A model generated the notes under the pieces. That model ran no database searches, was not told the origin of the DNA, and saw nothing but the letters and a program-made list of their open reading frames with translations. Position numbers and translations under genes: made by a program. A stretch of 64,000 nucleotides of DNA, taken from assembly GCA_034401795.1 (NCBI GenBank), contig CM067374.1:131597206-131661205 (forward strand). Reading direction: 5' to 3'. Positions within the stretch are counted from its first letter, which is position 1; every line of letters begins with the position of its first letter. Shown here piece after piece: positions 12,340 to 24,800 of the stretch. This stretch comes from Chaetoderma sp. LZ-2023a. Its lineage: Eukaryota; Mollusca; Caudofoveata; Chaetodermatida; Chaetodermatidae.

Positions 12340-12978
12340 GTTGACACAAGAGGGGTTAAAACGGTAATGCCATACATGGTTATGGCCGAGTTACTCTGGA
12401 CAGCCTATTGTCCAAAAAATCGGATGCGTTGGGTTGCACCATGGGTGGTTAATACATTGAAATTAGGATATGACAAAAGTTGAATGAGATCTGGTAAAAG
12501 AAATCTAAACAGGACAATAACACATATAGTTACTGTATTGATAACTGTTCAAATGTCGTAGGCAATATGTTATAGAGATGGCACGAGATAATAGAAGAGG
12601 TAGTCGCCCACCAAATCACCCCATCACACCACTACTACTTCCCACCTGACTCTCATTTAAGCATGTTGATGAAATTGTTTTCAAAGTGAGATATGGGTGC
12701 GTCAGAAATTAAAGGCTTGTTTTATTTTGAGCTTTAGAAGGAATATGGGAATAGAAATGTTGATGCAAAATACGTTCTGGAAGTTTGAACTTCTTCAGCA
12801 AACGTTCTGGTGTGCGAGATTACCTCTCCTGTTTTACAAAGAACAGTTTATTTTCGTGTAAATGAGAAAATATAATACTTTCACATTCAACTCATGGCTG
12901 ATATTTATGTCCAGGGATGCAGAAATTATGAAAAACATGAACAAACTATTTAGCTGTCAAATATATTAACGTCTGCAT
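12340..12978. other. Intron spacer, no feature
   Basis: AT-rich intron sequence with no gene or element that I recognise. Confidence 0.4.
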
Positions 12979-13068
12979 GATAATGCAAGGTACTGAGCTG
13001 GTCTGGGCCAATACAGGGCTGCATTGGCACGGCATTGACCAAATACCGGCACAGTAACTGGCATTATC
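12979..13068. repeat. Small hairpin repeat (H3 family)
   Basis: GATAATGCAAGGTACTGAGC at the left and AGTAACTGGCATTATC at the right form a 90-bp imperfect palindrome related to the one at 8940. Confidence 0.65.
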
Positions 13069-13335
13069 AAAAGGTGCCATTACATATGTCCATTACATTC
13101 CAGATGAAAAATGAGTTAAATCCTAGTGCCAGTACGTTGTCAAAGACAGGGTTCATATTACTAATGCTTGACAATTATAAAACATTGCATATGCAATATA
13201 ATGTATACTTATATTTGCTACAGAGGCGACACGCGCGACAGAATGGCAATTGCTATAGGCCTTACAGATGCACCCGTGGTAATGTATATTTATTTATAAT
13301 AAACATGTCTTTGACTTGTATTTATACTTGATGAA

Positions 13336-13600
13336 TCCACGTTTAGCTATGCCCAGCCAATCTTTAGCTAAGATCGGCCCGGATTTATATACTTAAACTA
13401 TATGACTATACAACTTATCTATTGACTATTTTGAAACGAATTAGACGGAGACTGTTGCTGCTTAATATTTATTAAATAGTCAAGACATACAATTCATACA
13501 ATTGACGGACTATTCTAGGTTCATGACGGAGTATCTCTGTCAAGTGTGATTGTTACGTCAGTTCACATGTGACGTAGAACTTATTGTTTCCTGTATGATT
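13336..13600. mobile_element. Foldback element, left part
   Basis: The outer arm (TTTAGCTATGCCCAGCC, then TTTAGCTAAGATC), half of the nested hairpin (TTTTGAAACGAATTAGACG) and the inner repeat (TTTATTAAATAGTCAAGACATA) occur in family order. The right half is absent. Confidence 0.6.
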
Positions 13601-13771
13601 TATTTAATCACTATTTCGCTTCATGTCGCTTTGATTTATCTGCGTACCATCCTTCATAGCTTGTGCATGTTAGAATTCTTATTTTATTGACGTTTGTCTT
13701 TGAAGAAAGTATGTGAGTATAATATTATTATTATGCAATCAGATTGGGTAAAAAAGTAGGTTGGAAATCTA

Positions 13772-13772
13772 C

Positions 13773-13819
<47 letters not shown>

Positions 13820-13850
13820 TAATAATAATAATATATATATATATTTTTTT
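13772..13850. repeat. (AAT)n and (AT)n microsatellite
   Basis: A run of AAT units followed by AT units and a poly-T stretch. Confidence 0.95.
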
Positions 13851-13934
13851 TTTTATCCTGAATTTGTAATCTGATGCGTTAGGTTATTTGATCCATATTG
13901 TGATTCATGCTACCCATATTCCACCACTTTGTAA

Positions 13935-13975
13935 CACGCACACACACACACGTACGCACGCGTGCACACAAATAT
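13935..13975. repeat. (AC)n microsatellite
   Basis: CACACACA followed by mixed ACGC units. Confidence 0.8.
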
Positions 13976-14161
13976 GTTCATATTCTGTCAAGTGTTAGAT
14001 ATTTGCACGGGGTTGAAGCCAGTGTTTAATGTTTTCCCTTGTAAATGTCATCAATTCCTTCATGTGTTATGCATTCTCTGTCAATAATTTGTTTTGGGAC
14101 GTTTGTTGGCTTTTAGTTTATGATGGGGGCGATGAGAAATTGACGATCGATAAAATCTTAA

Positions 14162-14470
14162 AGGTGCATATTCATACCAAAATACTTGAAAATTAATTTT
14201 TTTAATCTTTATACTTTGAGGGGCTTAACGTATGTGTCTAGATGTAAGGAGACGAAATACATCTTTGCATATGCTGATTTCATTACATATTAATTAATAT
14301 AATGTTTATATTTCAAATCGACAACTAAAATATTGTATTTTATACGAAATGAATTCATCACATGTTAAGATTTATTTCGTTTCATTATATTCAGATACAC
14401 AATTTAATTCTCTAAAAGTATACAAATTTAACAATTTTATTTTCAAGCATTTTGGTGTGAATATGCACCT
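14162..14470. mobile_element. TTAA-type MITE, copy B
   Basis: Same termini as copy A (AGGTGCATATTCATACC and GGTGTGAATATGCACCT) and the same palindromic interior. Flanks are TTAA (14158-14161) and TTAT (14471-14474). It sits in the receptor intron. Confidence 0.85.
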
Positions 14471-14780
14471 TTATTAGACAGTCTTGGACTATTTCGACTT
14501 GGGCTTATTAAGCCTTATTAAAGGGGAACACAAATTGAAACGGGATAAAATACACGAAATAATGCTTTTGTATAATTTAGACAACATAAACTATATTATT
14601 TGCATATTTATGAATTGGTAAATAATAAATTTCTCCACGGAAAGTCTTGTTTCTCCATTTCCCATGAGACTCACAGAGTGACGTCATCGCATCACATCAA
14701 TGACTGTTGTGATATGACGTCATGACATGAATACTATTGTGTTGCTAACCATTGATAGTTCATTTCTATACCATCATATG

Positions 14781-15180
14781 TACCCCTCTTATGTTAATAG
14801 CGCATTAAAGCGCCCATAAAACTATTTATTTCACTTCACCAGTTAATTGCCAAAACTTTTCAAAGAAATTTTGATTTTTGTAGCCAAAAAGAGTACTTTA
14901 GTAAATTTATAGCGAAAATTTACAAAAAAAATTGATTTCTGTTACCCTTCAAATGGACATTCATCAAAAGTGTAATGGTCAAGAAAATTCAAATTTCTGC
15001 TTAGCCAGTGTCCAATTGCGGACCAAAAAAATTATTTATGAAAGTGTACAACTGGGAATACTGGCTCGGTTACCGAGCCAGTCATTCCAGTGGTAAATTT
15101 TCAAAAATATTCTTCTCTTAGCCTGTAAATGGTCATTTCTCAAGAGTTAATGGAGTTTTCGACTGTCAATCTATCAAGAT
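14781..15180. mobile_element. P-family element, second full copy
   Basis: Aligns along its whole length with 11944-12339. It carries the clearest palindrome of the family at 15060-15100: ACTGGCTCGGTTACCGAGCC followed by AGTCATTCCAGTGGTAAATT. Its terminal TTAA is changed on the left. Confidence 0.7.
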
Positions 15181-15548
15181 GTATATCACCAGGTAGGGGA
15201 CTGTCTAAATGTGTTCCTCTTCCTTTTCTAACTCTTCCGATATCTCAAGTATGATTGCTCTGGCACCTTCATTACACCATCGTGGCCTAAACACCGCCCG
15301 CCCATCTCAGTCACACTGACTCCAGTCCATAAGTATGACACGAATCAAATACATAATTTATTAATCTTGATCGATTTCTTGGGATCTGAGCACGACTGAT
15401 GTGCATCTGAAGCTTTTCTAACAACAAATGCGTTATGACAAGAACATCAATCTAACATGCCACGTATAGTTCTTCGCTCACTTCTTTATTTGACAACATA
15501 GTTAAGATTGTATTTGCGAGTCTACATAATTCATTCATGACAGAGAAT
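15181..15548. other. Intron spacer, no feature
   Basis: No gene or element recognised; ordinary intron sequence between two mobile elements. Confidence 0.4.
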
Positions 15549-16214
15549 GGAGGAATCCAGTTTTAGGCACGCTCAACCCATCTCTAGCTAAGATCCACCA
15601 ACATTTCTGTCATGGTGGGATCGATCGATCTCTGAAATCCCCGCCTATCAATTTCTAGAAAACTGTACTGGTAAGCTGTTGAATATTTTGAAACTAATTT
15701 GGCTGGGTGCTGGTACTACCTATGGCAGAAACAGCGCCCAGTCAAATTAGTTTCAAATTATTCATCAGCATCTTTATTAAATAGCAAAGACATACAATTC
15801 GTTCAACAACATTTAGTCGATCATCAATTAGGTGTGTCGTGACGAATTTAACGATGCCATTCATGGCGTAATTGATTATAACGTCATGCTAAACGTCACG
15901 CAGTTGATTATGACGTCATATGATTGATGGATAAGCTGGAATCTTCCAGACTCAGTCACGTTGTACGAATTGTATGTCTTTATTATTTAATGAACATTTT
16001 CTTGAATAATTTAAGCCTAAGTTGACTGGACGCTGGTGCTGCTATATAGGCAGTAACATCGCCCAGTCAAATTAGTTTCAAGATATTAGACCCCTGCATA
16101 GTTCTGTGCAAATTGAGATTCAGAGAGTGCAGGGATTGACTGATCCCAACGTGGACAAAGAGTAGGTGGAGCTTAACTATGGATGGGCGGGGCATAGCTA
16201 AAACTGAAAAGTCC
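15549..16214. mobile_element. Full foldback element with nested hairpins
   Basis: A 666-bp inverted-repeat element. The outer arms start GGAGGAATCCAGTTTTAG on the left and mirror as CATAGCTAAAACTG on the right, about 75% alike. Each arm contains its own hairpin: 15675-15768 in the left arm and about 16004-16085 in the right arm. Inside these lies a second inverted pair (AAGACATACAATTCGT at 15787 and its complement near 15968-15983), and then a centre with repeated TGACGTCAT words. No protein is encoded. It is therefore a palindrome whose arms are themselves palindromes. At least six partial copies occur in the window. Confidence 0.75.
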
Positions 16215-16357
16215 ATTGATATAAGTAGTATATACAGCGCTTTAGTCGCTGATGACACAAAAGGGAGTAACTTATTAAAAAATACAAACTTCGGTTAGAT
16301 GGCCCAAATGACATGATACGTGTTTTCTAACAGCTTCTTCGTATGCTTTTTTCACAG

Positions 16358-19300
16358 TGGCGTGAGTTTCGTTGGGCCGATAGCAATCCTCTAATTTTCA
16401 CTGATTGGTATCATGGAGGATCAATTGAACACACCCTTCCATTTTCACTGAGAGTTGGAGAGGTTCAAGTAAAAGCGTTTGGATCGAATTTTATGGATAC
16501 GATTGAGCGTCAGCCTGCTTACAATCTGGCAACACGGTGTGTTATCATGGTGATAGGAAACCCACATTATTCAACCAACTGGGTAAAGGAGGATTGTGAA
16601 AGCTATGCTGCTCTAAGTATAGGAGTAGAGTATTTTATATGTGAGTCAGATGTTGAAGTAGATACTAATATCTCTGTTGCCACCACGGCAAATGCCACAC
16701 CAATACTGGTTCATGATCAGTCTAATAACAATCAAAAAACCTCAACATATATACACGCACAGATACAGACGCATATAAAGTGCCAGGGCAGGGAAGGCAA
16801 CTGGTATATCCTCAATGATTCATGTGTACTGCTGAAAGGGCGCAACTTTGCAAATGTTGAACAAGCAGTTTCTCTTTGTGGTGGAATTAATTCCGTTACT
16901 ATTGTAAATGCAGATAATTTGGCGTTAGTGATTGATTATTTGCAAGCGCTGGATCATACCCCAGGATATGGTGCAATTTGGGTTCGCCATAACGAGAGTG
17001 GAATGGCGTGTATAAAGACTAGTGGTCAGCTACCACGTGAGCGTATTCTCGGGCAGCATTGGACGATATCTACGAAATGTCATACAGTAGAAACACAATT
17101 TGTTAGTGTTTTTGAAGAGGATGTTGGACAGCCGAGCTGTACCAGTCAGATTCTTGGTTTGAATATTACAGAGATCCGAGACAATGGTGCCTCTAGAGTG
17201 GTGTTATATAAACAACAATTTGAGACTTCGTGCCTTCCGGATTATGTGTTATGCATGCGTCCTCAGGAAGAAATACAGAGTGTTGCTAGCTGTAAACACT
17301 ATCAGTTCACGTGTATAGATGGCACCTGTCTCACGCCAGATAGTGTATGTGATGGGCATCCTGATTCTATTGGAGAAGAAGATGAGAAAACGTGTGGGAA
17401 TCATGACATGTCATTCGAGTGTAAGGACACGTCGGTAGTTCCTATCTCAAAGTATTGTGACTTTCAAACGGACTGCCCTGGTGGCGAGGATGAAAGGAAT
17501 TGTAAACACTTCACTCTCTGTCGATCAGGCGGGAATCGTCTTTGCCGAAATAAACAATGTGTACGACACAGGCAGGTCTGTGATGGGATCTACAACTGTA
17601 TTGACCAGTCTGATGAAGACAATTGTAATTCAGATGTTTGCGAGCAGCCACGAGCTTTCTTTTGTGCGTCTGGTCATTGTATTGCGCGTGTATTAGCAGA
17701 TGATACGGTTGCTGACTGTCCTGATGCCTCAGATACTAAACAACTTAGGAAAACTCCATATGAGCTGGAAACACGATGCACATCTGATAAGACTAACTTC
17801 TTCCATCGAACTGAGCTGTGTATATATGAGGATAATGATGCTGATAATTGTCGCGATTCGTCTCACCTACTCCATTGCAAAAGGTTTATCTGTCCATGGG
17901 GGTACTTTAAATGCACAGCATCATATTGCTTACCTATTAGAAAGGTGTGTGATGGTACATGGGATTGTATGAATGGAGAAGACGAAGTGAACTGTGGTAG
18001 CTATGCCTGTCCAGGGCTACTACGCTGTGGCAGAAGAATGAACTGTTTATCGGCCATTGATGTCAGTAATAATAAAAGAGACTGCCCTTCAGATCAGAGT
18101 GACATGAAATATATGTATACCCGGCAATGCCCTTCAGGGTGTCACTGCCATGGATTTGTATTTAATTGCAGCTCAAGTAACATAACAGATTTGCCGAGGA
18201 TCCAGCCGGATGCTAGGGTAATTATCTTAGAACAAAACTCTGTGGAAATTGATAATTCAACTTTCTTTCCTTTTCCATATCTTGCCATTCTGAACCTAAG
18301 CAACAATAAGTTGAGTGTTTTACCCATCGACATTTTCAATATGCAGCACAATTTACTGAAATTGTATTTGAAAGATAACAACATTGTATACTTTAATGCA
18401 GGGACGTTCAGGAATCTGGCTCAACTTGTGTATTTGGACATCAGGGGAAATCCACTTAGAATTATCTACACAGACACATTTAAAGGTCTTGGTCAATTAC
18501 CTCGGTTAAATATTAGCAGATCTGTCGTTAAAATAATTCAGACATCAGCCTTTCGTGGATTAAGCAGTCTTAAGGATCTCGACCTTTCTTTTAATTGTAT
18601 CGAGTACATAGAAACTGGTACGTTTGCTAATCTGCAAAACCTGAAATCAGTAACATTAACAGGAAATTCTCTCAAACACGTACCGCAGGAAGTCTTTGAA
18701 GAAATACAAGCTGGTCAGCTGTCCACAAGCTCGTTTAGATTCTGTTGCTTTGCTGTGAATGCACATAACTGCTTGCCCAACAAAGACATATTTTCAACCT
18801 GCAATGATTTAATGGGGAACAGTTTTCTCCAACTTACAATATGGATAACTGGCGTACTGTCCATTTCTGGAAACATTATTGTTATTATTTGGCGACTCGT
18901 ATCAGGCATTGATTCAATAGGCCTTGTGTTTATCTGCAATCTGGCTATGTCCGATCTGTTAATAGGTATATATATTGTTGTCCTGGCATCGTTTGCGTTC
19001 ACTATAGAGGCGAGTATATAATACACGACGTGGCCTGGCGTGAGGGTGTCGTATGTAAAATTATTGGCTTTTTAGCAACCTTATCTTCACAAATGTCACT
19101 ATTTCTACTCGTCTGTATCACAACAGATCGTTTCTGGAAAATTGTTTATCCACTTTCTCCAAAGTGTCTCAGTATGAGGAGAGCATGGGTCGTGGGTTTT
19201 CACAGTTCTCGTATGTGCTTTACCATTTTCTGTACATACATATTTCGGAGAGTTTTATGGGCGTAATTCTGTATGCGTGCCATATAACTTTTCACCACTT

Positions 19301-19489
19301 CTAACTCCTGGTTGGCAATATACTCTGGCGATGTTCATTGTCTGTGATACCATAGCGTGTATTTACTTGATTGTAGCGTATGTTATCATTTTTCGCAGCA
19401 TCCGAAAATCAAGAAAACACAGTGGCATGGCCTCCACAGACTTTGAAGTAAAAATGGCTCGTAAACTCTTCCTGATCGTTATCACTGAC
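16358..19489 (+). pseudogene. GRL101-like receptor, last exon up to the inserted LTR element
   Basis: The exon starts after TTTTTTCACAG and resumes the lectin domain (WREFRWADSNPLIFTDW, ending YFICE). A second lectin-like cysteine region follows, then about six LDL-receptor class A modules at 17291-18100 (for example VCDGIYNCIDQSDEDNC). An LRR N-cap comes next at 18124 (CPSGCHCHGFVFNC), about six leucine-rich repeats to 18715, then the 7TM domain. TM1 lies at about 18835-18905, TM2 (NLAMSDLLIG) at 18937-18990, TM3 with TTDRF for the DRY motif at 19060-19130, TM4 near 19185-19240, TM5 near 19310-19395, and the first half of TM6 at 19457-19489. Two frameshifts break the frame: one between 18985 and 19005, just after TM2, and one near 19195 in TM4. 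With the insertion in TM6, no intact receptor can be made from this copy, unless the frameshifts are assembly errors. Confidence 0.85.
19485..19489. repeat. Target site duplication, left
   Basis: CTGAC here and at 27615-27619 flank the LTR element, a 5-bp duplication typical of Ty3/gypsy integration. Confidence 0.95.
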
Positions 19490-20189
19490 TGTCACGATCC
19501 TTAAGTAGAAAAGTCAAGCCAGATAAACAGTTTTCAAATTTTCAATAACAATTCATAAAATGACATCACAACTAAAATCCTACATATAATCCATGCATGA
19601 ATCACACACAGTTCACACAGCTTACACACGATTCACATACAAATCTCCCACTATGTTCACACGTACACTTCATTTACATACACTACAACTCGTCACGCGA
19701 TTTTATAAGCAACGTACGCTAGCACACCGCCAGCAACTACACCTTAGAATGTACACAGCCGTACTAACAGACGTACGCACAATATATACTATATAACCGT
19801 AGGTATTAGATAGACAACATAATTATATATATATTAAAACTAGATTGACAATACTATACACACTATAAACTACTAATACAATACAAATAGTTATTGGAAT
19901 GTTCACGGACTCGGGGGTGGGGTGGAGTGGGGTGGGGTGGAGTTTTCCTGTTACGTTTAACTGTTTATGAATGTTGATGACGATTACGACACTAATATCA
20001 TTGCACAAGAACGGAAATTGACGATGATGAAGACGATGACGGCAGTGATAGTACTGACACGCCAATTGACGACGATGAAGACGATACTGGCAATGATAGC
20101 AATGACACAATAATGACGAATGTTTCATGAAATTGAAGACGACGACAATGACTGTAATGACACGATACTGACGAATGTTTCTGCGCAAC

Positions 20190-20560
20190 TCGCAGGTGAT
20201 AATATGTGACACAGATGTTACCGGTAATGACGACGACGATGATGATGACGAAACAATGACAGGATTACTGAGACGGTGACGATAATGGCGACGACAATGC
20301 TGACACGACAATACAGGTCTGCGCAACTCGCAGGTGTTAATCGTTGACAGAGAAGATGACAATGACGACGACGACGACGATGATCATGACAAAACACTGA
20401 TAAGATTACTGGGAAGGTGACGATAATGGCGACGACGATGTTGACACGACAATACAGGTCTGCGCAACTCGCAGGTGGTTATCGTTGACAGAGAAGATGA
20501 CAATGACGACGACGACGATGATGAGACGATAGGCAAGTCTGCGCAACTCGCAGGTGATTT
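20190..20560. repeat. Repeated 18-mer in GAC-rich LTR DNA
   Basis: CTGCGCAACTCGCAGGTG occurs four times, near 20191, 20320, 20459 and 20538, separated by GACGATGAC-like simple sequence. The identical arrangement is in the other LTR (26201-26570). The spacing suggests a tandem repeat with a unit of about 130-140 bp, the last unit being short. Confidence 0.85.
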
Positions 20561-20813
20561 TACCACACACACACGTTATACAGGGTCGGCTTTACTCACA
20601 CGCCAACCAATACACAAGATTTCCGACCAAGAAATCACAACCTGTCCGGACCCAGACTGGACACTACAATACAAATATAACCCTGTTAAAGTATATGTTT
20701 ACGATAGGGTAAATCACACTTACTAACACATGACAACAACATTGACGAGACATAGGGCTGATAGTGAACAACGCTCGTTAACCTGCATTTATAATCTTAC
20801 TGATTAACCCTTT

Positions 20814-21012
20814 TCCACTGACAGACTGACTCTGAAACCATACTACGAGTAAACGATAAAATGGTGTTCCTTTTGAAGCTAACGAGACTGGAACTCATTG
20901 CCCATGTATTGTGCAATAGCTTCCCGTATCATTATCTTCAGAATAGACACACAATATACCAAGTACTAGGAATTTTGCCATAAGGATAGGCATACCGCAG
21001 GATAAGGGTTAA
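20814..21012. mobile_element. Candidate TTAA MITE carried within the LTR
   Basis: TTAACCCTTTTCC at the left and GGATAAGGGTTAA at the right give a short inverted terminus and TTAA flanks. The piece is present at the same place in both LTRs, so it entered the LTR before this element moved. The terminal match is only about ten bases. Confidence 0.4.
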
Positions 21013-21601
21013 ATACACAATATATTTGAACAGAACGACATGATATAAGTATGTTTTTAAACCACAACTTACTATACTAACAAGCTACATATTACCACTT
21101 CGCACATTTAAGAGGAGAACTTATTGGACACGTTTTGGCTAAAATAACAATTTTGAAAACACATACTTATATGACGTCATAGATTGACATAAACAGACAC
21201 CGTATAAAATTATCAATACTCACATAATCCAATTGAATAAGAAATATATGACGATTACAATCCGGTATTTCTAATACATATGAATTCAAAACACATAAAT
21301 TACTAGATATGAAAAGTTATACATACGCCGTTCAAAATTCAATCAGGTTGCAAACACTTGAACACCGTACACCTGGCATACTTTCAAACGACTGTCCCAA
21401 GCACTAGGAAATGATCATGCCCGTCACCTTGCAGTTCATTCTCAACCCAAGCGCATTCCTTTCAACAAAGACACGCACACCACTACTCCAAGCGCCAACA
21501 CGTCTTATACACACGTAGCTATTTACATAAAATATTGTAGCGAAAATGGAGAAAAAACTGCTGCAATGATTTATCGCGAATTTTGAATTCAGATCGTGAC
21601 A

Positions 21602-21616
21602 TTTTCTCCCCCTTAA
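21602..21616 (-). promoter_or_regulatory. Polypurine tract of the Gmr1-type element
   Basis: On the minus strand AAGGGGGAGAAAAT lies directly against the inner edge of the 3' LTR. This is the usual position of the primer for plus-strand DNA synthesis. Confidence 0.8.
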
Positions 21617-21831
21617 GAATTTTTCACAAAATTCATATAACATGATCTGAATTACTACAATATACCAACTTAAGCTAAACAATACAATACTACTAATCCA
21701 ATGTCATCGTACATACTTACATATTGTTAATTATGGAACACATCTACTGAGTACATCTGCACCTACATTGTCCACACCTTTGATACCATGAATGACAAAT
21801 CTGTATGGTTGCAAGCTCAGCGCCCACCTCA

Positions 21832-24800
21832 TCACTCTTCCATTTTGATTTGCCAATACCCCTTACTCAGGTCAACCTTGGAGAAATATTTACCATTTGA
21901 CAACTTGGTATATAACGACTCCGGATGTGGAATTGGCTCACAGTCAAAAACAGTGATTTGATTAATTTTCCGAAAATCTGAGCAAAATCTATACGTACCA
22001 TCTTTTTTCCGAACTAGAACGATAGGTGAAGCGTAGGGAGACTCAGATGGCTCGATTACATCCATCTGGAGCATAGCATCAATTTCCTCTTTAATAATCT
22101 CCCTCATGTGGTGAGGCACTGGATATGGTTTTGACCGGATGGGATCTTGGCTGGTCAGCCTAATCTTGTATTCAGTACAATCTGTTCGACCTGGCAAATC
22201 TGTTAAAACATCACCATACGTATGCAAAATTGATTTTACCTGTTGCTGCTGCTCACTACTTAATTCATCAGAGATGACAACATCCTCAGCTGTTTCTTTC
22301 GCCTGCCAATTTGGTGACACAATCTCTGGTTCTGATATGTCCATATCAGTGTTATCATCCTGAAAAACAACATCAACAAGACCTGAACAGACATATTCTA
22401 AAGATCCTATTCCTACAGTACCTACATCAACGTTTGATTCTGGTCTTTCCATATATTTCTTAAGGAGATTTGCATGAAAGGTTTTTACCTTTCCCAACAC
22501 ATTGACTCTATAATTTCCTATTCCAAACTTTTCTACTATTTGGAATGGTCCTTTCCACTGCATCAGTAACTTATTGTTATCTGTAGGCAGCAGAATAAGC
22601 ACCTTATCACCGACCTTCATCTGACGATTCTTTGTCTTTGTATTGTAGTACTTCCGATACCGACTTGATGATTTCCTTAGTTCATCTTTTACGATCTGGA
22701 CTGTCTCTTCCAACCTGTTTCTCAAATCGAAAACATATTGATAAGTTGTTCGAACTTCTGCATTATCCACCTCCCCTGTCCATAATTCACGTAATATCTT
22801 AAGTGGACCTCGTACTGTTCTACCATACAGTAACTCAAATGGGGAAAATCCAAGACTTTCTTGTTCTACTTCTCTATATGCAAATAACAGTGCGGGAAGG
22901 TACCTGTCCCAATCCTTTGGTCGTTCAGCACTCATCTTACGAAGCATCGATTTTAATGTGCCATTAAAACGTTCCACTAAACCATTACACATAGGGTGGT
23001 ATGGTGTGGTAGTTAATTGCTTAAGAGATAACAATCTACTTACTTCTTTCATTACTGCTGATGTAAATTGTGATCCCATATCTGTTAAAATTTCTTTGGG
23101 CACACCAACTCTGGTAAACACTTCAAGCAACGCCTCTGCTACATTTTCTGTTTCGATCCTAGGCAATGCCACTGCCTCTGGATATCTAGTGGCATAATCT
23201 ACTATTGTTAATATGTAGCGATTACCACGGTCAGTCACAGGGTATAGTGGTCCTACCAAATCCACTGCAATTCGTTCAAAAGGTGTTTCAATTAAAGGCA
23301 TCTGCCCTAAAGGTATCTTACCAACTCTACCCTTAGGTACTGTTCGCTGACATATGTCACATGACATACAGTGACGTTTGATGTCACTATGCAATCCAGG
23401 CCAATAAAACTGTGATTGAACTCGGTCCACCGTTTTTCGTACTCCAAGATGGCCACCCATCAATGATTCATGAGCCACTTTCATTACTTTCGTACGCAGT
23501 GACTGAGGGACTACTACTTGAGTATATTCTTTACCATGGTCAACATTTGGTGACATGAACTTACGGAGCATGATGCCATTGTGATAATAAAATGAAGAAA
23601 CATTATTACCAGTATGTTTTTCTAAGCCACTTATGGCTAGTGTTTTAAGCTTACCCATACTTGTATCCTGTTCTTGCAATTCAATCAATTCTTCCCTTGT
23701 CACATCGATTCCACCATCTCTTGGTGTCTTTGATGGCGGTAGTCCTCTTTCCTTAGATCTCCATTGTGATCTGGTCTCCACAGCACTCACAGCGTCCATA
23801 CATCTGTCACTCCATGATAAGTCAGGATCACTAGGTTCTCTGGCACCTGGAATATTACCTAAAATCAAATCATATGTCGGACACTCCATGCATGCAGCTT
23901 TTGCCATTCCCGCATAGTATGGTGTATCAATATTAATAAAAGCTACAGGGACAGTGCGTTTTGTTCCATCAACCAAAACACAGGTTTGAGATTCATCTGT
24001 CATACAGTCTTTATCTACAATGGATTGTTTAATCACTACCCCACTACAACCACTGTCCCTTAATACATTGACAGCCTTACCACATACAAACCCTCTTTGT
24101 ACCGGCATCTTCGGATTACTTGACCCAATGGCTCCCGTCACTATGCTTGGTTCCACTCTTGCCTCTTCTGCAACAAGTGTAGCATCTGCTGTATTCTCTC
24201 GATCTCCATCTCCGTGGTCTACCTTCATACTGGATATGTTAACCTGTCTGTTGGGACACTCTCTTGCCATATGTCCAACCTTGGAGCATAGAAAACATCG
24301 TCTATCACTAACAGAAATAAAAGGCTTTTTGTTACTATCATTCGTGTATTTGCTACCCGTAGGTTTATTACCTGTAAATTTATTACTTGTGAAATTCTGA
24401 TTTGGTGCCTTATCCGGTTTACGATAGGATGCTGGTCCTCCTCTGGCATCTAGAAACTGTTCTGCTAAGGTCGCCATCTCTCTTGCACTGCTAGGTTTTC
24501 TCTCCTTCAAAAAGACATTAAGTTCTCGATTAGCCATATTTAATAATTGCTCCCTCAGGAGCAAATCCTTAACACCCTCAAAGCTTTTCTCCGTACTACT
24601 CAGCTCAACCCAACGTATGAAATAATTCTCAAGCCGGATTACGAATTGAGAAAAGGTCTCACCTGAATCTATCTTAGCAAATCTGAATTTACAACGAAAT
24701 CCCTCCTCCGTCATATCATACCGTTTTAGTAGCGCTGCCTTTAACACAGGGTAGTCATCGGCGTCTGTTGTCATTATTCTGGAGTAGACTTCTAATGCTC

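Larger units (their letters stand above)
11876..16357 (+). other. 4.5 kb repeat-filled intron
   Basis: The intron has GTAAGG at its start and TTTTTTCACAG at 16347-16357. It holds a GAC microsatellite, two P-family elements, an H3 hairpin, a TTAA MITE and one partial and one full foldback element, all described separately. The exon before it ends two bases into a codon, while the exon after it starts in phase 0, so simple joining does not keep frame. A short lectin-domain exon may be hidden in the intron or may have been lost. I did not find it by eye. Confidence 0.7.
19490..21601 (-). repeat. 3' LTR of the Gmr1-type element
   Basis: 2,112 bp. It contains a G-rich block near 19911-19945, four dispersed copies of CTGCGCAACTCGCAGGTG within GAC-rich repeats (20190-20560), and a TTAA-flanked insertion at 20814-21012. 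The matching LTR is at 25501-27614. Confidence 0.95.

Noticed and set aside
19823-20572. Ser/His-rich frames on the minus strand in the LTR
   Set aside because: They come from GAC/GAT simple sequence in the LTR and are repeated identically in the second LTR; no domain.
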